Positions 1 to 8,079 of a stretch of 64,000 nucleotides of DNA are shown here, piece after piece; position 1 is the stretch's first letter; each line of letters starts with the position of its first letter. A model generated the notes under the pieces. It was not told where the DNA came from. It saw nothing but the letters and a program-made list of their open reading frames with translations, and made no database searches. Made by a program: the position numbers and the translations under genes. The DNA is taken from the NCBI GenBank assembly GCA_019454985.1, contig JACFNF010000011.1, forward strand, positions 1 to 64,000. The letters run 5' to 3'. This DNA is from Bacteroidales bacterium. GTDB taxonomy: Bacteria; Bacteroidota; Bacteroidia; Bacteroidales; F082.

Positions 1-2542
1 TTTTGCCGGTTTTTTCGGCTTGTTGCTCCAATATGACCTGTCCTGAGAGGTTGCTGATCTTCAGGGTGTTGAATCTGCTTTGGCTGTTATGACTGAGGTT
101 GAGGCTATTGTTTGCCGGATTGGGCCACAGTTGGAGCTTCAGGCTCTGAGGTTTTTCCTGAGTGCCAACGTATTGCGAAATCACGACATTGTCAATCAAT
201 AGCGGGTTCCCATAGAAGCTCACCGTTTCAAACGCAATACGCACATTATCCATTCCGGCGTAGGCGGTCAGGTCGAGGGTGTTGCATGGCGCGCCCCAGC
301 CGTTACCGCACCAGTCTTCGGCTTCCATTGGGAAGAAAGTCTCAGTGGTGGGGAGGTGTGTGGCAAAACTGCCACTTCCGTTTTCGCCATAGGCAGCTAT
401 GCGTTGCCAGGTAGCGCCGCAATCAGCCGAAGCAAGCACGATCAATGAATCGGTAACCTGAGTGTAGGTCTCATTTTGAGCATAGGCGTGGTCGAAGCTC
501 AGGTAAGCCGATGAGGCGCCGCTCAGGTTAAGAGGCATGGAGATCAGGCGGTCGCGTTGAAGAATAGAATAATAGCTTCTGAAATTGATGCCGGCTGCTT
601 TTAAGCTTCCGTTCCCACTCACACTGAATACTTCCCAGGTGACGGAATTATCAGGGTTTTCAACTTTCCATGATGCGGTGCTCAGGCTGCCCGATTCAAA
701 TCCGTCGGCAAAATAACCTTCGCGGCTGCCAATGTGAATCAGGTTGTTTTCGGTGTGGGTGTTCGAACCGGAGGCATTTGAAGCAGTAAGGGTTACGCTG
801 TAGTCGCCTTCAGCATCAAATTTTACGACGGGATTTTTCGAACCTGCACCTGTACCGTTGAGATAGGTAACGGTGGGTGGGTCGAAGCTCCACTGCCAGT
901 TGTTGGGCAGGCCGGTGGAGGCGTCGGAGAAACGAACGGCGTCGCCCGGACAAGCCACATAAACCTCAGCTTCGATGGCGGCCTGCACCTCTCCGGGAAA
1001 ATCAACCTTGAAACTCATGGTCTCGCCAACCGTCGAAATCTGCGAGATATACACTCCGCCAGGGCTGCCATTCTGGAGATATGCATTGGGATTGGTTTCG
1101 TTGTCAAAGGCGGTACGCCCGTAATTGGCGCCAAACACAGCATCGTTCAGGTTGCCGTTGTTGTTATTGGTCCCATTGGGTCGGAAAAGATAAACCTCAT
1201 CCGGTGGACCGCTGGCATTGCCCTGAGCTGCCGGATTGATGCGGTAAATGAGCAATCCCGACTTGCTGAGCGTGCCGTCGAAAGTGCCTTCCTTTTTGCG
1301 GTATTCTACCACAAAATACTCGGAAGTCGAGTTTTGCGAATGGATACGGTAAGCATTGTTCTCGCCAATCTGTTGGGGGTTGATGGTATAAGTGCCGCTC
1401 TCGGTAATCCATGGAATGTTGTCAATCCAGCCGCCGTATTTCATCTTCATGAAAGCGCCCATATGTTGCGGAGGGTTGTTGTCAGAGCCCATGATGTCCC
1501 ATGCCCCTACAGGATCAATCTCGGTGTTGTCGTAACGATAGAGGTCGGGAGCGCTCAGGCTGTGAAACATTTCGTGGCAAAGCACCCCGACACCACTGGA
1601 GTTGAGACTCGATTCAAGCTGGAAGTTAAAATCGTACACCCGTTTTCCGTTGATGTAAACGTTCTGGGTATAAAGGCTCCAGCGGTGAGGCCAGAGCAGG
1701 GTTGACCAGGCTGTGGGCGCCCCCCTGACGATGAATACCACATTGTCAACAAGGCCATCGTTGTTAAAATCGAGGTCAATGCTTTCGGGTACGGGCGAAT
1801 TGAGGTTCACATAATTCACGGCATTGGCTAACAAGGTATGCTCGCGAGCAGTCCGCTGCGATTCCTGATAACCAATGGGGTTGGTAGTGGCGTTATAAGG
1901 CATGTAATATCCCCGCGGATGACTGTCCTGATACGAGCGAATTTTCTCATCCGATGAAACAGGATAGAAGGTTGATGGCAGCGCGAGCTGACCATACGAG
2001 ACTTCCTGAAAGTAATTGTACATCGAATTGGCACCGGGTGTTTGCGAGTTGAAACGGTTGTAATTGACTATCGTATCGGTAGTAAACTCCTCCTGGTCGC
2101 TGAAACGGATATAGATGACAAGGTTGTTGAGCGTTCCGGCGTTTTTTTCGGAACGTTTTTCAGGCAGGGCAAAATTCATTTCATCTTCCATGAATTTCCG
2201 GCGGGCTTTCATCTGCTCGGCGCTGATGTTGATGCCAGGCCTGAGTCCTATGCTGCGCGGATTGGCCTGCCCGACCCTCAACGAGGATGGAACGAGTTCG
2301 TCGCCAACAAGTTGGGCGTAATAGTAATAACCGTCAACAGCGCTCTGAATGATGGTGAAACGTTCGGCATCGTGAAGCCAGTTGTAAAATTCGTCGCCGG
2401 TCGCAAAACATTGAATGACTGTCTGGTCGGGTTGAACAACGGTAACCGGCTCGTTGTTGAGCCAGGCAGCACGACTTTCGGAAAAGCCAAAAATGATGGC
2501 TGTAAAAAGTAAAATTGAAAAAATACGGTCAATGAACTTCAT
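1..2542 (-). CDS. M6-family-like secreted metalloprotease with PKD domain, 3' end outside window
   Basis: Secreted zinc protease; its 3' end lies beyond the left edge and 847 codons are visible from the ATG at 2542. I checked the frame at four points and it stays open. An N-terminal signal peptide (about residues 1-23) is followed by a peptidase domain with the zinc motif CHEMFH (His323, Glu324, His327) and downstream GAWDIMG, the layout expected of the immune inhibitor A/M6 group. A PKD-like domain, a jelly-roll-like region and the start of a C-terminal type IX sorting domain (LWPNPA motif) follow. It is therefore probably exported to the cell surface or medium by the T9SS. It diverges from the CotH gene across a 115-bp gap that holds promoters for both. 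Protease class is well supported; the substrate is unknown. Confidence 0.85.
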   Translation of the reverse strand, partial: MKFIDRIFSILLFTAIIFGFSESRAAWLNNEPVTVVQPDQTVIQCFATGDEFYNWLHDAERFTIIQSAVDGYYYYAQLVGDELVPSSLRVGQANPRSIGLRPGINISAEQMKARRKFMEDEMNFALPEKRSEKNAGTLNNLVIYIRFSDQEEFTTDTIVNYNRFNSQTPGANSMYNYFQEVSYGQLALPSTFYPVSSDEKIRSYQDSHPRGYYMPYNATTNPIGYQESQRTAREHTLLANAVNYVNLNSPVPESIDLDFNNDGLVDNVVFIVRGAPTAWSTLLWPHRWSLYTQNVYINGKRVYDFNFQLESSLNSSGVGVLCHEMFHSLSAPDLYRYDNTEIDPVGAWDIMGSDNNPPQHMGAFMKMKYGGWIDNIPWITESGTYTINPQQIGENNAYRIHSQNSTSEYFVVEYRKKEGTFDGTLSKSGLLIYRINPAAQGNASGPPDEVYLFRPNGTNNNNGNLNDAVFGANYGRTAFDNETNPNAYLQNGSPGGVYISQISTVGETMSFKVDFPGEVQAAIEAEVYVACPGDAVRFSDASTGLPNNWQWSFDPPTVTYLNGTGAGSKNPVVKFDAEGDYSVTLTASNASGSNTHTENNLIHIGSREGYFADGFESGSLSTASWKVENPDNSVTWEVFSVSGNGSLKAAGINFRSYYSILQRDRLISMPLNLSGASSAYLSFDHAYAQNETYTQVTDSLIVLASADCGATWQRIAAYGENGSGSFATHLPTTETFFPMEAEDWCGNGWGAPCNTLDLTAYAGMDNVRIAFETVSFYGNPLLIDNVVISQYVGTQEKPQSLKLQLWPNPANNSLNLSHNSQSRFNTLKISNLSGQVILEQQAEKTGK

Positions 2543-2577
2543 CACAGGAAATGATTTTTTTAACAAAGTTTATCCTG

Positions 2578-2608
2578 CAAAAATATGTTTTATCGGTATT
2601 TGATCGAA
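2578..2608 (-). promoter_or_regulatory. Bacteroidetes-type promoter of the M6 protease gene
   Basis: On the minus strand a -7 box TATTTTTG (2585 to 2578) matches TAnnTTTG. A weaker -33 element TTCG (consensus TTTG) lies 19 bp upstream. The start codon is about 30 nt past the expected transcription start. Confidence 0.5.
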
Positions 2609-2646
2609 GGTTTTATTTCCTCTTTTCCTGTTTTGGCGTTATTCTA

Positions 2647-2654
2647 TACTTTTG
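2647..2654 (+). promoter_or_regulatory. -7 box upstream of the CotH-like gene
   Basis: TACTTTTG is an exact match to TAnnTTTG. No -33 TTTG is at normal spacing. The box ends only 3 nt before the ATG at 2658, so transcription would start at or inside the apparent start codon (see findings). Confidence 0.4.
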
Positions 2655-2657
2655 CAT

Positions 2658-5036
2658 ATGATTTCAAAAGTTTTTCAAAAAAATCCGGTGAGGTCTTTTT
2701 TAGCAGGGAAACGCCGGCTTTTAGTTGTGTTTTTCTTTCTCAGCGCTTTACTGAGCAATGCGCAAACCTATGATACCATTAGCAATTGGGATGGCATTGT
2801 GCAGGATTGGTATTTTTCTGCCGGCAACGGAAAGACGGTTCTCAATCCGGCGCCCGATGAAGTCAATGCCTCGACACATTGCCTGCAGGTGACGACCACG
2901 AATGATATCTACGATTTTTTCAGTTATGAACTTCCTGTTCCTGCCAATTTTGATGCATATCCGCGCTATCGGCTCAAAGTGCTTGCGCCGCCAACAGGAG
3001 GAAATATTTTATTAAAGTTTGAAAATCAGGATTATAGCTATTTTCATGAGATATCGGCAACGCCTATTCCAGGAAAATGGACGGATATCACCTTCGATTT
3101 TTCCGGGTTGTATTATGATAACTTGGTCAGGATGGTCATTTTTTATGATTTTCTTGGAACCACACCTAACAAAACCTGGTACTTCGATGATATTCTCAAA
3201 GAAATTCCTGAGCCTGTTGTTTTTGAAAGCAATCTCCCGATTGTTGTCATCAACACTTTCGGCGTCCCAATCCCCGATGAGCCAAAGATTTCGGCCACGA
3301 TGGGCATTATTGACAATGGCCCCGGCGCAGTCAACCATAGCAGTGATCCATTCAACGGTTATGACGGACCCATTGGCATAGAGGTAAGGGGGCAATCAAC
3401 GCAGATGTTCCCAAAAAAAAGTTATGCTTTTGAAACGCGTGATAGTCAGGGCGAAAATTTTAATGTCTCAATACTAGGGATGCCCAAAGAGAACGACTGG
3501 ATACTTTATGCGCCTTATTCTGATAAATCGTTGATGCGCAACGTTGTCACGTTCGAGATCAATCGCAGGACAGGCCATTATGGCACACGGACAAAATACT
3601 GCGAGCTGATACTCAACGGCGATTATAAGGGAATCTATGTGATGGAGGAGAAGATTAAACGCGACAAAAACCGGGTGAATATTGCCAAACTCAAACCCGG
3701 CGATATCAGCGGCGATGCATTAACCGGCGGGTATATCTTACGCGTAGATAAGCTCGATCCCGATTTTGAATTTGACTACGATGGCTGGATCTCATATCCG
3801 GAGCCGCAATATCCTAACGCCAAAAACATAATCTTTCAATATTACCGCCCTAAGCCTGATGAGTTGATGCCACAGCAGAAGGCCTATATCAAAGATTATG
3901 TAGATGCTGCTTCCGGCGCATTGGCTTCAGCCGGTTTTACCGATCCCGAGCAGGGTTACCAGCAATATTTTGATGTGCGCTCATTTGTTGATTTTATGTT
4001 AGTCAACGAGATTGCCAAAGAGGTGGATAACTACCGGTATAGTAATTACCTTTATAAAAAACGGGACAGTGATGGCGGGAAGCTGTTTGCCGGACCGGTT
4101 TGGGATTTTAATCTGGGTTATGGCAATGTGGATTTTTGGCCAGAAGGCATCCAAATCAACGGTTGGCATTACGAAATGGTTTTTCCGGTCGAATGGTCCA
4201 TCATGTTTTGGTGGAAACGACTGATGGAAGACCCATATTTTGCTGGTTTTGCTCATGCCCGATGGAAATATCTGCGGCAGGAAAAGCTGACTAACTCGGC
4301 TTTACAGGCTGTGATTGATTCGCTTGTGACGCATACGGCACAGGCGCGCGAACGGAATTTTCAACGTTGGAAGATTTTAGGCGAATATGTGTGGCCCAAT
4401 CACTATTGGCAAGGAAATGACTACGATGACGAGGTGAATTATTTTCGTACATTTCTTTTCAACCGCATGAACTGGATGGACAACAATTTTGCGGTAGAGG
4501 TCATTGAACCAACTGCAAAAATCAGTGCTGATGCCAATGTGATTGAGCTGAAATTGGTGGATGATTATTTTGCCAACGCATTTCTTGCAAAAGAGGCTTT
4601 TGTCCTGAATAATGCTCCGGAGGGTGCGTCTTTGCAGTCGGTTGAATATGTGAGCGCTTCAGAATGTAAACTCATTTTGAACATGAATGTGGAGCAGGCC
4701 GGGCAAATTTCGGTGACAGTTTCATCTCAAGTGCTCAATAGCTGGAGCGACCTCACCAGCCATACCTTGTCAGCTGATGGTTTGAATGGAAAGGTTGCCG
4801 CGGGCGAGATTCGCGTCAGGATTACGGAAAGTGGTTTGCAACTGGGATGTATCAGGCCGGAATTGTTGGGTACAACGGCCCGGATTTACAGCTTGGACGG
4901 ACGTTTGGTGAAACAATTCCAACTATTGAAACAACCTCTTCAGCAACTTCCTTTCAACGAAACGGCCGGTATCTATCTGCTGCAACTAGATTATGCTAAT
5001 GAGGTCGTAAACCGTAAAATTGTGAAGGCTGGCTGA
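2658..5036 (+). CDS. CotH kinase family secreted protein with T9SS sorting tail
   Basis: 792 residues. A signal peptide (about 1-36, ending SNAQ) precedes an N-terminal jelly-roll-like domain (about 37-190). The CotH domain (about 195-560) shows RGQSTQMFPKKSYAFE, GIYVMEEKIKRDKNRVNI and GPVWDFNLGYGN, matching the CotH family of secreted atypical protein kinases (spore coat CotH in Bacillus). The last 85 residues look like a type A T9SS sorting domain (IYSLDGRLVKQ, ending in a short basic tail). It is thus probably an extracellular or surface-anchored protein; kinase activity is inferred from family only. A TTG six bases upstream is in frame but overlaps the -7 box. GTG at 2688 is an alternative start that keeps a complete signal peptide and leaves a normal leader. 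Confidence 0.85.
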   Translation: MISKVFQKNPVRSFLAGKRRLLVVFFFLSALLSNAQTYDTISNWDGIVQDWYFSAGNGKTVLNPAPDEVNASTHCLQVTTTNDIYDFFSYELPVPANFDAYPRYRLKVLAPPTGGNILLKFENQDYSYFHEISATPIPGKWTDITFDFSGLYYDNLVRMVIFYDFLGTTPNKTWYFDDILKEIPEPVVFESNLPIVVINTFGVPIPDEPKISATMGIIDNGPGAVNHSSDPFNGYDGPIGIEVRGQSTQMFPKKSYAFETRDSQGENFNVSILGMPKENDWILYAPYSDKSLMRNVVTFEINRRTGHYGTRTKYCELILNGDYKGIYVMEEKIKRDKNRVNIAKLKPGDISGDALTGGYILRVDKLDPDFEFDYDGWISYPEPQYPNAKNIIFQYYRPKPDELMPQQKAYIKDYVDAASGALASAGFTDPEQGYQQYFDVRSFVDFMLVNEIAKEVDNYRYSNYLYKKRDSDGGKLFAGPVWDFNLGYGNVDFWPEGIQINGWHYEMVFPVEWSIMFWWKRLMEDPYFAGFAHARWKYLRQEKLTNSALQAVIDSLVTHTAQARERNFQRWKILGEYVWPNHYWQGNDYDDEVNYFRTFLFNRMNWMDNNFAVEVIEPTAKISADANVIELKLVDDYFANAFLAKEAFVLNNAPEGASLQSVEYVSASECKLILNMNVEQAGQISVTVSSQVLNSWSDLTSHTLSADGLNGKVAAGEIRVRITESGLQLGCIRPELLGTTARIYSLDGRLVKQFQLLKQPLQQLPFNETAGIYLLQLDYANEVVNRKIVKAG

Positions 5037-5078
5037 TTTTTGCCTTTTTCAAACGCCGTCAACGAGGCATTGATGGCT

Positions 5079-6533
5079 TTAGTCCCAGGTGAAGCTTGCC
5101 ACCGACTTCGCCGGAATGGAATAACTAAAGGCTTTTTGTCCCTGTTTGACCGAAAAGGTCTGGTAATCATCGCCATAATTGGTTACAACCAACACCTTGC
5201 TGCCATCGGGGTTGAGGAAAGCCACGGCGTCAATCTTGAAAAGTGATTGCTGGCGCAGGTGCGAAATGCGTTTGGCGCCGGGACGAACATATCTCGCAAA
5301 ATGACCGATTGAGTAATACTCTTCGTTGAACGTCACCTGTCCGTCGGGCTGGCTGATTGTAATCACTCCACGGCAATTGGAACAACCGTTATTGGTCGGG
5401 CCGTAATTTTGGTCGAGAGCCAAATTCCACAGCAAAGCCGAGCGTGACCAGTTGACTGCCGTACCGATAAATATATTTTGCATGTTCCACATCAGATTAT
5501 CACCAAAGTCGGTTGCCCAGGCGCCACCCGATATTTCGGTAAAATGCAGCTCTTTGTCGGGGAAGGCCTGATGTACCGTTGACATGGCCGATACGTTTCC
5601 CGCATAGGCATGAAAACCGCTCCCGGCTGTATAACGACGGGCCAGACTGTCATTGAGAATGTGGAGTGAATACGCGGTATTGTCCCAGTTGTGATCGTAG
5701 TTGATAATCTTTGTGGTGATGCCTGCTGCAGCAAATTTTGGTCCTAGATGGTGTTTGATGAATTCGGCTTGTTCTTCGGCTTGCATCTCCATACAGGGAT
5801 AGTTGGCCGTGAAATAAAGCGGCTCGTTTTGCGGCGTGATATGGGTAATTTCGATGCCGTGCGCTTTCATCTCCTGGATGTATCTTACAAAATAGTCGGC
5901 ATAGACGGAATAACAGTCCGGGCGAAGTTTGCCGCCTTTGAGGCTTTTGTTGGTTTTCATCCAGGCGGGTGGCGACCAGGGCGTCCCCATCAGGTGTAAA
6001 TTCGGATTGATGGCGAGTATTTCGTTCAATACGGGGATAAGGTCGTCGAGGTCTTGAGAAAGCGAGAAATGTTCAAGTGCAAAATCGGTTTCATTGATGG
6101 GAATGTCATCGTAGGTGAAATCGGATAATGAGAAATCGGAAGCTCCCATGGTCAACCTCAGGAAGCTGATCCCTATCCCTTTCACCGGATCAAAAAGCTG
6201 AAGAAGGAGTTCGCGACGTTGTTCGGCAGTCATTTTCTTGTGAATCAGATAAGCTGCAGAGCCGGTAAGTGCAGCGCCGTAACCGTCAATCTCTTGAAAA
6301 ACAATCGAGGTGTCAATGCTGATAACCGGCCAGTCGGCAGGCACCTGCGGATAAAGAATGAGTGTGTCCTGCATCAGCAACCGTATCTTGTCGCCACGGG
6401 TAAGGTTTACCACCACTTTTTTATCTGTTTCGTTTGTCGGCTGGTCGGGAGGGGTGGGGTTGGTTTTCCCCTTGCAGCTAGAGAATGAGATGCTTAGAAA
6501 AAGAAAAAGAAGAAGAAGCGTTTGTTTCACCAT
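5079..6533 (-). CDS. GH30 family glucanase lipoprotein (likely beta-1,6-glucanase)
   Basis: 484 residues from the chosen ATG; a start 13 codons further upstream only adds residues in front of a complete lipoprotein signal (SFSSC, Cys20). The body is a GH30 (beta/alpha)8 barrel: EIDGYGAALTGSAA, GTPWSPPAWMK, acid/base Glu237 in TPQNEP and nucleophile Glu333 in FTEISGG, then the usual beta-domain at the C terminus. GH30 members of this type hydrolyse beta-glucosidic bonds, including beta-1,6-glucan. Beside two GH16 enzymes and two SusCD pairs, the likely job is removing beta-1,6 branches from laminarin-like glucan at the cell surface. It is the last gene of the locus and lies just after an intrinsic terminator hairpin. 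Glucosylceramidase-type activity is the alternative. Confidence 0.88.
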   Translation of the reverse strand: MVKQTLLLLFLFLSISFSSCKGKTNPTPPDQPTNETDKKVVVNLTRGDKIRLLMQDTLILYPQVPADWPVISIDTSIVFQEIDGYGAALTGSAAYLIHKKMTAEQRRELLLQLFDPVKGIGISFLRLTMGASDFSLSDFTYDDIPINETDFALEHFSLSQDLDDLIPVLNEILAINPNLHLMGTPWSPPAWMKTNKSLKGGKLRPDCYSVYADYFVRYIQEMKAHGIEITHITPQNEPLYFTANYPCMEMQAEEQAEFIKHHLGPKFAAAGITTKIINYDHNWDNTAYSLHILNDSLARRYTAGSGFHAYAGNVSAMSTVHQAFPDKELHFTEISGGAWATDFGDNLMWNMQNIFIGTAVNWSRSALLWNLALDQNYGPTNNGCSNCRGVITISQPDGQVTFNEEYYSIGHFARYVRPGAKRISHLRQQSLFKIDAVAFLNPDGSKVLVVTNYGDDYQTFSVKQGQKAFSYSIPAKSVASFTWD

Positions 6534-6559
6534 TAGGAATTTTATACTGATGAGAAGAC

Positions 6560-6598
6560 AAAAAAACAGCATAACGGGTTTTATGGCCGTTATGCTGT
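6560..6598 (-). terminator. Intrinsic terminator between susD and the GH30 gene
   Basis: A perfect 12-bp stem (6587-6598 with 6566-6577), a 9-nt loop and then a T tract on the minus strand. The GH30 start codon lies only about 26 nt further on, leaving little room for a separate promoter, so it may act as a partial terminator or attenuator. Confidence 0.8.
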
Positions 6599-6609
6599 CG
6601 GTTTAAATA

Positions 6610-8067
6610 CTAATAACCTTCATTCTGAATGAGCTCGGCGTTGTTGTCTATTTCAGACTGAGGGATGGGCCAGAAAAGTTTGTTTTCATTCACCATATAA
6701 CCCAATGAAGTTCCGTTGGGACCGCGCACAGCATTCATCACTTCGATGGCGCGTCCGGTACGTTTGAGGTCATACCAGCGATGGCCTTCGAAAGCCAGTT
6801 CAAGCCGTCTTTCTTTTTCGATGGCCAATTTCATTGCTGCTTTGTCAGCGGCCGGGGTGGGTGCAAGATTTACCCTTGCCCTGATTTGATTTACCAAAGC
6901 GGCAGCGCCGGCCACATCCCCGTTTTCGTTCAGTGCTTCAGCCTTAAGCAACAAAATGTCGGCTAAACGTAAGAAGATATAGTTTTGCGGACTGCTTCCG
7001 GTGAAAATCCTGTATTTGTTGATGAAAGGGAAGTTTGCCTGAGGCCAGTAGGCATCAGACCATTTACCGGTCACGTCGAGGAAAATGATTGACGATTCCT
7101 TACGGATTTGATCGCCTTCGGCATCAAAGGCAGCCACCAGATCGTTGGACGGAGTGTTGAATTTTTTCCAGTCGAGCCCACGAAACATACTTGCGCCCCA
7201 ATTACCACTTTGCGGAGTACCTTCGTAATTGATCTCGAAGATAGCCTCAGCCGAGTTCTCGTGCAGGTTATCCCAAAGCATATCATATTCAGGAAGTAGC
7301 GAGTAGCCTCCTCCGATCACTGCATCGCAATATTGGTTCACCTTATCCCACTGATGTGGTTCGATGGTGGCATACACTTTGGCCAACATGGCATTGGCTG
7401 CGCCTTTGGTTACATAGCCTTTGTGGGCAGCGGTAGCGGGAGCATGTGCAGCAGCCAGTTCAAAGTCGCTGATAATTTGTTGGTAAACATCGGCTACAGG
7501 AGCACGTGTAGGAAACATTTGCGGGTATATTACCGGCAACAGGTCGTAACTCACCGTTGTGATTTCTTTCAACTGTAGAGGCACATCACCCCAAAGTTGT
7601 ACAGCCTGAAAATAGACAAAGGCTCTGATCCAGGCTGCTTCGGCTTTGATTTGCTGTTTGCGTGCAGCATCAACGCCCGGAGTCGAATCGGCATTGTTGA
7701 ATACTAAATTGGCTTTTCCGATGGTGCCATAAAGATAGCGCCAGTCGCGGCTCACATTGGTGTTTGTGGCATCAATGGAAAACTCGTCAATCTGAAAGTT
7801 GGCCGGATTGTCGGCGCCGGCATAGCAGTCGTCGCTTTGCGCATCGCCGTTCACAAAATAGTCGAGCTCGAAATATTCGTTGCGGAAATCATCGTAAACG
7901 CCCATCAAGGCAGCCTCGAGCTCCGAAGCATTCTTGAAAATGAGCTCGGTAGTTTGATTCTCGTCAATCATAATACCTTGAGAAACAGGCTTGATGTCGA
8001 GGAATTTTTCACAAGCCGTGAGGGAGATAACGAGCAGGAGGATGAGAATAAATGAGTTTTTTTTCAT
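6610..8067 (-). CDS. susD-like: SusD/RagB family outer-membrane glycan-binding lipoprotein
   Basis: 485 residues with a lipoprotein signal (SLTAC, Cys19) followed by the SusD start EKFLDIKPVSQG. Later SusD features are WIRAFVYFQAVQLWGDVPL, LRLADILLLKAEALNENGD, and the C-terminal RRLELAFEGHRWYDLKRTG with the ending LFWPIPQSEIDNN. SusD forms the lid of the SusC transporter and binds the oligosaccharide before import. The gene lies 12 bp behind its partner SusC, the standard pair arrangement. It is the second of two SusD proteins in this locus; they differ clearly in sequence, so they may prefer glucans of different length or branching (inference). Confidence 0.95.
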   Translation of the reverse strand: MKKNSFILILLLVISLTACEKFLDIKPVSQGIMIDENQTTELIFKNASELEAALMGVYDDFRNEYFELDYFVNGDAQSDDCYAGADNPANFQIDEFSIDATNTNVSRDWRYLYGTIGKANLVFNNADSTPGVDAARKQQIKAEAAWIRAFVYFQAVQLWGDVPLQLKEITTVSYDLLPVIYPQMFPTRAPVADVYQQIISDFELAAAHAPATAAHKGYVTKGAANAMLAKVYATIEPHQWDKVNQYCDAVIGGGYSLLPEYDMLWDNLHENSAEAIFEINYEGTPQSGNWGASMFRGLDWKKFNTPSNDLVAAFDAEGDQIRKESSIIFLDVTGKWSDAYWPQANFPFINKYRIFTGSSPQNYIFLRLADILLLKAEALNENGDVAGAAALVNQIRARVNLAPTPAADKAAMKLAIEKERRLELAFEGHRWYDLKRTGRAIEVMNAVRGPNGTSLGYMVNENKLFWPIPQSEIDNNAELIQNEGY

Positions 8068-8079
8068 GGCTTCATTCGT

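Noticed and set aside
2042-2512. 156-codon plus-strand ORF
   Set aside because: Entirely antisense to the M6 protease gene, whose signal peptide and frame continuity support the minus strand.
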